Of a stretch of 10,101 nucleotides of DNA, positions 4,402 to 10,101 are shown in pieces. The translations under genes and the position numbers were made by a program. This DNA comes from JAEULH01 sp034382075 (GTDB lineage Bacteria; Pseudomonadota; Alphaproteobacteria; Rhodospirillales; Defluviicoccaceae). The stretch spans positions 1 through 10,101 of the forward strand of contig JAXMOZ010000096.1 of assembly GCA_034382075.1 (NCBI GenBank), written 5' to 3'. Position 1 is the first letter of the stretch; each line of letters begins with the position of its first letter. Under the pieces are notes generated by a model, which saw nothing but the letters and a program-made list of their open reading frames with translations, did no database searches and had not been told where the DNA came from.

Positions 4402-7240
4402 TTTGTGCGTCTGCGGCCGGGCGCTCGCCGGCGCAAGCCCATTTCGAGCCGTCGGCCCAGGCCAGCCACTGGTCCACCGGCAGCGGCTTGCTGAACAGAT
4501 AGCCCTGGCCGATGTCGCAGCCGAACGCGGAGAGCGCGGCGACGTGGGCCTCCGTCTCCACCCCTTCGGCCACCACCTTGAGCCCGAGCCCATGGGCCAG
4601 GTCGATGGTCGAGCGGACGATCTTGGCGTCGCGCTCGTCCTCGTGCAGGTGCATGACGAAGGCCTTGTCGATCTTGAGTTCGTCCACCGGCAGCGACTTG
4701 AGGTAGGCGAGGGAGGAATACCCGGTGCCGAAGTCGTCGATGGACAGGCGCAGGCCGAGCTCGCTCAGCCGATGGAGCACGTCGAGCGCCCGCCTGGGGT
4801 CTTCCATCAGTGCGCTCTCGGTCACCTCCAGGGTCAGCCCGTCTGGGCGGACGCCCCACCTGGCGATGAGGTCGGCCACCGTCGCCGGAACGTCGCCTGC
4901 GTGCAGCGCCCGGGTCGACAGGTTGACCGCGACCGACAGCTCCGGAACCTTGGCCCTGAGCTCGACGATCCGCTCCAGCGCCGTCTCCAGGCACCAGTGC
5001 GTCAACGGCTGGATCAGGCCGGTGCGTTCCGCGTGGGGGATGAACTGGTCGGGCGGAATGAAGCCGTGCACCGGGTGGACCCAGCGGCTGAGCGCCTCGA
5101 CCCCGCAGACGCGGCCGGTGCGCAGATCGACCTTGGGCTGGAAGGCCAGGAACAGCGACCGGTTTTCGAGTGCCCGGCGCAGTTCGCCGGTGAGCACCAG
5201 GCTGCGCACGCTGTTGTCGTCTTTCTCCCGGTCGTAGGTGGCGACGCCGCCTCCCTGCTGCTTGGCGGCGTACATGGCGACGTCGGCGCAGCGCAACAGC
5301 CGCGCCCGATCGTCGGCGTGGTCGGGGTAGAGCGCGATCCCGATACTGGCGGCCACGTCGAGGGCGACGGCGTCGATCTCGAACGGCTGGGCAAGGACCT
5401 GCATGATCCGCCGGGCGATGGCCGCCGCTTCCTCCGCCCCGGTCCCAGGCGGCAGGATCGCCGCGAACTCGTCGCCGCCAAGGCGGCCGATGATCGTCGA
5501 GCCGCCCAGTGTCGTCCGCAGCCGGCCGGCAACCGCCCGAAGCAGCCGGTCTCCCACCTCGTGGCCGAGGGTGTCGTTGATGGCCTTGAACCGGTCGAGG
5601 TCGAGGAGCAGCAGCGCCAGCCGCTCACTGGCGGCACCGGCGGCCGCAAGCATCCTCTCCAGATGCTCGATGATCATCCGGCGGTTGGGGAGCTCGGTCA
5701 GGGCGTCGTGGCGCGCCTGATGCTCGAGTTCGTGCTGCTGCGCCTTGCGGGCGCTGATGTCGTGGACCACCGCGACGAACAGCGCCTCGTCCTCCTCGGC
5801 GATGCGGCTGGTGACCACCTCGGCGGGGAAGCTGGAGCCATCGCTGCGCATCCCGCGGAGCTCCCTCCGGCCACAGCCAATGTCGGCCGACCCGTCCTGG
5901 CCGGCCTCAGCCGGAGCAAGGTCGGGCAAGAGCGAGCCCACCCGCACGCCGGCGTGCACGCCCGTGCCGGCGAGCGGCGGCAACCGGAACAGCGCCAAAG
6001 CAGCGGCGTTGGCCATCTCGACGCAGCCGTCTCGGCGAACGATCAGGATCCCGTCGAAGTTGTTCTCGACGATGCTGCGCATCAGGCCGTTGGTCCGCTG
6101 CAGCTGCTTGCGCTGGCTGCGCAGCGTCCGCGTCTGCCGGTCGATGTCGCTGACGAGGCCGCAGGGGAACAGGACCATGACCAGCATCATCGCCGGAGCG
6201 GCGTCGACCAGCACCGGCCAGAGCCACTGTGCCAAAAGGCTTGCGGCGAAGACGAAGGCGGCGGCAAAGGCGGTCGCCACCAGCGCCCGCCGCCATGGCC
6301 AAACCAGGAGCCACGGGCCGAGGCCGATGGCGATCAGCCCGTTCAGGGCCAGGACCGGCACGGGGCCGATCCGCTGCAACGCCCGCCCCTGGCGCAGCGA
6401 TTCGCAGCCGAGGCCGAGGAAGTGGGCGCCGCTGATGGACTTGTAGAGCGGGACCGGGAGCTGATCGCCGAGCTCGACCGCGGTTGCGCCGATGACGACG
6501 GACTTGCCGCGAATGAGCGAAGGGTCGAAGCGGCCGGTGAGAACGTCGACGAAGGAGAACAGCGGGATCCCATGCGGGTCGATGCCGAAATCGACGGAGA
6601 AGCGCTGGCCGTGGTCCGGATGCTCCTGGTGCTCGCCGGCGAGGAAGGCGGCGAGCGAGCGGACGTCGACGCCGTCCCAAAGTTCGTGCACCGCCAGGGT
6701 GCGGACGACGCCGTCGGCATCGGGGCGGACGCTGGTGCTGGCGACGGTGGCATGCCGGGCGAAGCGGGCAAGTGGCCAGGTCTGGATGAGGAAGGGCCCT
6801 TCTGGTCCGCGCTGAACCTGCCGGTGCGCGGCCAGCGCTACGCTGCCTCCCGCCTCCCGCAGCGCCCGCTCGAGCTCGCCATCGGCCTCGGGCCTGGACG
6901 GCGAGCTGAAGTCGATGTCGAAGGCGATGCGCCGGGCGCCGGCCGCCACCAGCCGGTCGAGCACCGCCGCGTGCAGGCTCCTCGGCCAAGGCCAGACGCC
7001 GATCTCGTGCAGGCTGCGGGCGTCGATGGCGACCAACGCCAGCTCCCCGGTCGGCGCCCGGCGGGCGAGGGAGAACTTCAGCTCGGTGATCTGCCGTTCG
7101 GCAAAGGCCAGGCCGCCCCCGAGGTAGGCGAGGGCGGACAGCGCGAAGGTGAGCAGCAGCAGCCAGCGGGCCTTGGCCGGCATGCCCGTCTCGGCTGTCG
7201 ATCTGGTTGCCGGCGTTGCCTTCGATAGCAGTCTTCGCAT
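4391..7240 (-). CDS. CHASE2-PAS-GGDEF-EAL membrane protein (dual cyclic-di-GMP enzyme)
   Basis: An inner-membrane sensor expected to make c-di-GMP (GGDEF, diguanylate cyclase) and/or break it to pGpG (EAL phosphodiesterase). Numbering from ATG 7240 (949 aa): TM ~26-46; periplasmic CHASE2 ~47-290 (AFDIDFSSPS; GKSVVIGATAVELGDQLP; GAHFLGLG); three TM segments ~291-360; a short helical linker; PAS ~384-497 (ending HDISARK); GGDEF ~505-675; EAL ~685-930. The cyclase site looks complete: D547 (LDLDRFKAIND) and the GGDEF signature at 588-592. The inhibitory RxxD site before it is absent (GGST). The EAL site is also complete: E715 (EAL), N773, E805, D835-D836 (DDFGTGYSS), K856, E892 and Q912. So both activities are possible. 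GTG at 7276 would add 12 residues, but a GGAGG directly abuts it with no spacer. ATG 7240 has only a weak GGA, so the start is uncertain. The gene converges on the FecR-domain gene and is divergent from glyQ. Confidence 0.95.
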   Translation of the reverse strand: MRRLLSKATPATRSTAETGMPAKARWLLLLTFALSALAYLGGGLAFAERQITELKFSLARRAPTGELALVAIDARSLHEIGVWPWPRSLHAAVLDRLVAAGARRIAFDIDFSSPSRPEADGELERALREAGGSVALAAHRQVQRGPEGPFLIQTWPLARFARHATVASTSVRPDADGVVRTLAVHELWDGVDVRSLAAFLAGEHQEHPDHGQRFSVDFGIDPHGIPLFSFVDVLTGRFDPSLIRGKSVVIGATAVELGDQLPVPLYKSISGAHFLGLGCESLRQGRALQRIGPVPVLALNGLIAIGLGPWLLVWPWRRALVATAFAAAFVFAASLLAQWLWPVLVDAAPAMMLVMVLFPCGLVSDIDRQTRTLRSQRKQLQRTNGLMRSIVENNFDGILIVRRDGCVEMANAAALALFRLPPLAGTGVHAGVRVGSLLPDLAPAEAGQDGSADIGCGRRELRGMRSDGSSFPAEVVTSRIAEEDEALFVAVVHDISARKAQQHELEHQARHDALTELPNRRMIIEHLERMLAAAGAASERLALLLLDLDRFKAINDTLGHEVGDRLLRAVAGRLRTTLGGSTIIGRLGGDEFAAILPPGTGAEEAAAIARRIMQVLAQPFEIDAVALDVAASIGIALYPDHADDRARLLRCADVAMYAAKQQGGGVATYDREKDDNSVRSLVLTGELRRALENRSLFLAFQPKVDLRTGRVCGVEALSRWVHPVHGFIPPDQFIPHAERTGLIQPLTHWCLETALERIVELRAKVPELSVAVNLSTRALHAGDVPATVADLIARWGVRPDGLTLEVTESALMEDPRRALDVLHRLSELGLRLSIDDFGTGYSSLAYLKSLPVDELKIDKAFVMHLHEDERDAKIVRSTIDLAHGLGLKVVAEGVETEAHVAALSAFGCDIGQGYLFSKPLPVDQWLAWADGSKWACAGERPAADAQTAA

Positions 7241-7339
7241 GAGGTCCGCTGCCCGGTGCAGCGGAAACCTTGGCACCCTCCGGTTAAGGCGGCGTTTCCG
7301 CCGCGGCCCGGGTGCGCCCTGCGACTAGGACGCATGTCT

Positions 7340-7366
7340 GGTCACCTTGACCCGGCCCGGGGCCGG
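7340..7366. promoter_or_regulatory. Two abutting palindromes overlapping the glyQ promoter
   Basis: GGTCA-CCT-TGACC (7340-7352) covers the -35 element, and CCGGCCC-G-GGGCCGG (7352-7366) fills most of the spacer. Both are perfect inverted repeats, of 5 and 7 bp per arm. A protein bound here would block the glyQ promoter. In a sequence this GC-rich the second could be chance. No regulator is identified. Confidence 0.35.
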
Positions 7367-7375
7367 ACGTATGGT
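7347..7375 (+). promoter_or_regulatory. Candidate sigma70-type promoter of glyQS
   Basis: TTGACC (-35, 7347-7352) and TATGGT (-10, 7370-7375) are separated by exactly 17 bp. Transcription would start near 7382, giving a leader of ~65 nt before the glyQ ATG. Spacing and hexamers are close to the housekeeping consensus, and the position upstream of a constitutively needed operon fits. Confidence 0.6.
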
Positions 7376-7393
7376 CCGCCGCCCGCGGCGATT

Positions 7394-7437
7394 TTCCGGT
7401 TCTCGGGATTGTCGCATCCCGGAAGGCTTGCCGGAAA
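7394..7437 (+). promoter_or_regulatory. Structured glyQS leader with competing stems, one covering the ribosome binding site
   Basis: TTTCCGG (7393-7399) can pair with CCGGAAA (7431-7437), which contains the GGAAA that best serves as Shine-Dalgarno 9 nt before the glyQ ATG. It can instead pair, through TTCCGG (7394-7399), with CCGGAA at 7419-7424. A third stem, CGGGAT (7404-7409) with ATCCCG (7416-7421), competes with that second pairing but can nest inside the first. No T-box signature or T-rich terminator is seen. Confidence 0.35.
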
Positions 7438-7446
7438 CCGCTGAGA

Positions 7447-8325
7447 ATGGCTGCGCAACCACCGTCCTTCCAGTCGCTCATCCTCTCGCTGCAGCAGTTC
7501 TGGGCCGACCGGCACTGCGTGATTTTGCAGCCGTTCGACATGGAGGTGGGCGCCGGCACCTTCCATCCGGCGACGACGCTCCGGGCGCTCGGCCCGGAGC
7601 CGTGGCGCTGCGCCTACGTCCAGCCGTCGCGCCGGCCGACCGACGGCCGCTACGGCGAGAACCCCAACCGGCTGCAGCACTATTACCAGTACCAGGTGCT
7701 GCTGAAGCCGTCCCCCGAGGACGCGCAGTCGCTGTACCTGGAAAGCTTGGCCCACCTCGGCATCAACGCCGGCGTCCACGACATCCGTTTCGTCGAAGAC
7801 GACTGGGAGAGCCCGACGCTCGGCGCCTGGGGGCTGGGCTGGGAGGTCTGGTGCGACGGCATGGAGGTGACCCAGTTCACCTACTTCCAGCAGGTGGGCG
7901 GGATCGAGTGCGCGCCGGTCGCCGTCGAGCTCACCTACGGGCTGGAGCGCCTGGCCATGTACATCCAGGGCGTCGAGAACGTCTACGACCTCGACTGGGA
8001 CGGCTGCGGCACGCGCTACGGCGACGTGTTCCTCCAGGCCGAACGGGAAGGCTCGGCCTACAACTTCGAATACGCCGACGTCGACGCCCTGTTTCGCCAC
8101 TTCGCCGACGCCGAGCGCGAGTGCACGGCGCTGCTGCAGGCGAAGCTGCCGCTGCCGGCCTACGAGCAGTGCATCAAGGCCAGCCATCGCTTCAACCTGC
8201 TGGACGCCCGCGGCGCCATCGGCGTGACCGAACGCGCCGCCTACATCGGCCGGGTCAGGGCGCTGGCGAGAGGCTGCTGCGAGGCTTGGCTCGCCAGCCG
8301 CGGCCACGCGGGCGGCTCGGCATGA
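7447..8325 (+). CDS. glyQ: Glycyl-tRNA synthetase alpha subunit
   Basis: This is the catalytic-core subunit of the bacterial (alpha-beta)2 glycyl-tRNA synthetase, a class II enzyme that activates glycine with ATP and loads it on tRNA-Gly in the cytoplasm. The 292 residues match the family (~290-310). The sequence is a full, typical GlyQ: FQSLILSLQQFWADRHCVIL at the N-terminus, then LQPFDMEVGAGTFHPAT, motif 2 (AYVQPSRRPTDGRYGENP, ~57-73), EDDWESPTLGAWGLGWEVW (117-135), and motif 3 (ELTYGLERLAMY, 161-172). Start: ATG 7447 with GGAAA 9 nt upstream; the N-terminus aligns with the family from recall. glyS begins 14 nt after the stop, so the two form an operon and equal synthesis of the subunits is expected. 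Nothing is broken or unusual. Confidence 0.98.
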   Translation: MAAQPPSFQSLILSLQQFWADRHCVILQPFDMEVGAGTFHPATTLRALGPEPWRCAYVQPSRRPTDGRYGENPNRLQHYYQYQVLLKPSPEDAQSLYLESLAHLGINAGVHDIRFVEDDWESPTLGAWGLGWEVWCDGMEVTQFTYFQQVGGIECAPVAVELTYGLERLAMYIQGVENVYDLDWDGCGTRYGDVFLQAEREGSAYNFEYADVDALFRHFADAERECTALLQAKLPLPAYEQCIKASHRFNLLDARGAIGVTERAAYIGRVRALARGCCEAWLASRGHAGGSA

Positions 8326-8339
8326 GGCGCGTATAGATC

Positions 8340-10101
8340 ATGGCGGAGCTGCTGCTCGAGGTTATGTCCGAGGAAATCCCGGCGAGGATGCAGGCGCAGG
8401 CGGCGGCGGATCTGGAGCGGCTGGTCTGCGCCGGCCTCACCGCGGCGAACCTCGCGTTTGCGCAGGTGCGCCGGTTCGTCACCCCGCGGCGGCTCGCGCT
8501 CATCGTCGACGGCCTGCCCCTTGCCCAGCCGGACACGGTCGAGGAAAGGCGCGGACCGAGGGCCGATGCGCCGGAGGCGGCGGTCGCGGGCTTCCTGCGC
8601 GGCGCCGGCGTCGCCCGCTCCGAACTCGAGGAGCGCGATACCGGTAAGGGCCGGTTCCTGTTTGCCGTCGTCAAACGCCGGGGCCGGGACGCCGGCGAGG
8701 TCCTCACCGAGGTGCTGGAGCGGGCGCTCCGGGCGCTGCCGTGGCCCAAGTCCATGCGCTGGGGCGAGCACGAGATCCGCTGGGTGCGGCCGCTGCACGG
8801 GCTCCTGTGCCGGTTCGACGGCCGGACCTTGGCGGTTCGCCTCGGCCCGGTGGCCGCGGGTGGGACGACCCGGGGCCACCGCTTCCTCAGCTCCGGCGAG
8901 ATCGCGGTCGGCTCCGGCGACGACTACCTCCGGGCGCTCGCCGAGGCTTACGTCGTCGTCGATCCGGAGGAGCGGCGGCGGCTGATCCTGGGCCAGGCCG
9001 AGCGGCTGGCGGCGGCAGAGGCGCTGTCACTAAGGGCCGATCCCGGGCTCCTCGACGAGGTCGTCGGCCTGGTGGAGTGGCCGGCGGTCATGGTCGGGCA
9101 CATCGACCGCCAGTTCATGGACGTGCCGCCCGAGGTGCTGGTCACCGCCATGCGCGCGCACCAGAAGTATTTCTCGCTGGTCGATGCCGATGGGCGGCTC
9201 GCGCCGCGCTTCATCGTCGTTGCCAACACCCCTGGGCGCGACGGCGGGCGCGAAATCGTCGCCGGCAACGAGCGGGTGCTCCGCGCCCGGCTCGCCGATG
9301 CCAAGTTCTTCTGGGACCAGGACCGCAAGCAGCGGCTGGAAAGCCGGGTCGAAAAGCTGGCCGGCCGGGTGTTCCACGCCAGGCTGGGCTCCGATCTCGA
9401 ACGGGTCCACCGGCTGTCGCGCCTCGCTGGCATCATCGGCGACAGCCTCGGCGCCGAGGTGGCGCTGGCCGAGCGCGCCGGCTTCCTCTGCAAGGCCGAC
9501 CTCACCACCGGCATGGTCGGGGAGTTTCCCGAACTGCAGGGGCTGATGGGCCGCTACTACGCCCTTCATGACGGCGAGCCGGCCGAGGTGGCCGAGGCGA
9601 TCGCCGATCATTATGCGCCGCAGGGGCCTTCCGACCGCTGCCCCTCGGCGCCCATCAGCGTCGCCGTGGCGCTCGCCGACAAGCTCGACACGCTCGCCGG
9701 CTTTTTCGCCATCGGCGAGACCCCGACCGGCTCGAAGGACCCCTTCGCGCTTCGCCGCGCCGCCTTGGGCGTCATTCGCATGCTGATCGAGAACCGTCTG
9801 CGCCTGGCCTTGCGGCCGCTGCTCGGCGAGGCGATCGCGAGCTATCCGAAGACGCTGGCGGCGGCGACGGCGGAGGCGGTTGCCGACGAGGTGCTGGCCT
9901 TCATCGCCGAGCGGCTGAAGGTGCATCTGCGCGCCGACGGCGTGCGCCACGACCTCATCGCCGCAGTCTTCGCTCTCGGCGGCGAGGACGACCTGGTCCG
10001 GTTGCTGGCGAGGGTCGACGCGCTTAAGGCTTTTCTGGATACAGACGACGGTGCTAACTTGCTCACTGCTTACCGGCGGGCGAGTAACATCGTCCGCATA
10101 G
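8340..10101 (+). CDS. glyS: Glycyl-tRNA synthetase beta subunit, 3' partial
   Basis: This is the beta subunit of the tetrameric glycyl-tRNA synthetase, needed for tRNA-Gly recognition and for full activity of GlyQ. The frame is open from ATG 8340 to the right edge, giving 587 complete codons of the ~690-700 usual, so the last ~100 residues lie outside. Family signatures: MAELLLEVMSEEIPARM at the N-terminus, FVTPRRLAL, LPWPKSMRWGEHEIRWVRPL, AMRAHQKYFS (270-279), ANTPGRDGGREIVAGNERVL, ADAKFFWDQD, KADLTTGMVGEFPELQG (HD-like domain region), TPTGSKDPFALRRAALGVIR (~462-481), and the start of the DALR-like anticodon-binding region with YRRASNIV at the edge. A TGAGG overlapping the glyQ stop provides a Shine-Dalgarno ~11 nt upstream. 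The 14-nt gap to glyQ indicates one transcript and possible translational coupling. No frameshift was found on reading the frame codon by codon. Confidence 0.97.
   Translation, partial: MAELLLEVMSEEIPARMQAQAAADLERLVCAGLTAANLAFAQVRRFVTPRRLALIVDGLPLAQPDTVEERRGPRADAPEAAVAGFLRGAGVARSELEERDTGKGRFLFAVVKRRGRDAGEVLTEVLERALRALPWPKSMRWGEHEIRWVRPLHGLLCRFDGRTLAVRLGPVAAGGTTRGHRFLSSGEIAVGSGDDYLRALAEAYVVVDPEERRRLILGQAERLAAAEALSLRADPGLLDEVVGLVEWPAVMVGHIDRQFMDVPPEVLVTAMRAHQKYFSLVDADGRLAPRFIVVANTPGRDGGREIVAGNERVLRARLADAKFFWDQDRKQRLESRVEKLAGRVFHARLGSDLERVHRLSRLAGIIGDSLGAEVALAERAGFLCKADLTTGMVGEFPELQGLMGRYYALHDGEPAEVAEAIADHYAPQGPSDRCPSAPISVAVALADKLDTLAGFFAIGETPTGSKDPFALRRAALGVIRMLIENRLRLALRPLLGEAIASYPKTLAAATAEAVADEVLAFIAERLKVHLRADGVRHDLIAAVFALGGEDDLVRLLARVDALKAFLDTDDGANLLTAYRRASNIVRI

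Noticed and set aside
3675..4994. 439-codon minus-strand ORF across the FecR tail and the CHASE2 gene 3' end
   Set aside because: Low-complexity poly-Ser/Pro/Ala product, antisense to the FecR frame and out of frame with the EAL domain; spans the terminator.
4403..7228. 941-codon ORF on the plus strand opposite the CHASE2-GGDEF-EAL gene
   Set aside because: Its translation is Arg/Gly/Glu/Val-rich without any domain, and it mirrors the GC-rich codon pattern of the real gene, whose minus-strand product has five recognisable domains or segments. Long antisense frames are expected at this GC content.
7342..8307. ORFs opposite or out of frame with glyQ (321 codons minus, 329 codons plus)
   Set aside because: glyQ is unmistakable in its own frame; these are compositional shadows.
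1..10101. CRISPR arrays, rRNA genes, phage genes
   Set aside because: No regularly spaced repeats, no rRNA-like sequence and no phage structural or lysis proteins were seen.

Overview
The window is GC-rich chromosomal DNA from a Gram-negative bacterium. The outer-membrane two-partner-secretion transporter, the periplasmic FecR-domain protein, the separate GlyQ and GlyS subunits and the codon use (nearly always G or C in third position) point to an alphaproteobacterium, probably Rhodospirillales-like. This assignment rests on family resemblance seen by eye, not on a search.

Layout from left to right. (1) Positions 1-995 are the right part of an insertion sequence: a DDE transposase of the ISNCY/IS1202-like type, cut at its 5' end by the window edge, and a right terminus with two imperfect copies of a ~22-bp motif. 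(2) Positions 996-1170 are a relatively AT-rich stretch with no gene I can support. (3) A TpsB/ShlB/FhaC-type outer-membrane transporter lies on the minus strand (1171-2829). (4) A 312-bp intergenic region separates it from a divergent plus-strand gene for a secreted FecR-domain protein (3142-4305) with a long Lys/Ala/Gly-rich tail ending in nine Asp. (5) A strong intrinsic terminator follows. A large minus-strand gene (4391-7240) then converges on the FecR gene and encodes an inner-membrane CHASE2-PAS-GGDEF-EAL protein for cyclic-di-GMP turnover. (6) A 206-bp divergent region holds a good sigma70-type promoter and a structured leader for glyQ-glyS, the alpha and beta subunits of the tetrameric glycyl-tRNA synthetase. 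glyS runs off the right edge.

Two blocks can be told apart. glyQS is an ordinary housekeeping operon. The middle block (TpsB transporter, FecR-domain protein, CHASE2-GGDEF-EAL sensor) looks like an envelope module: a periplasmic/inner-membrane sensor making or breaking c-di-GMP, a periplasmic or surface FecR protein, and an outer-membrane secretion pore. No TpsA exoprotein is visible, and the insertion sequence lies just beyond the 3' end of tpsB, where a partner gene might once have been. The functional link among these three genes is inference from proximity only.
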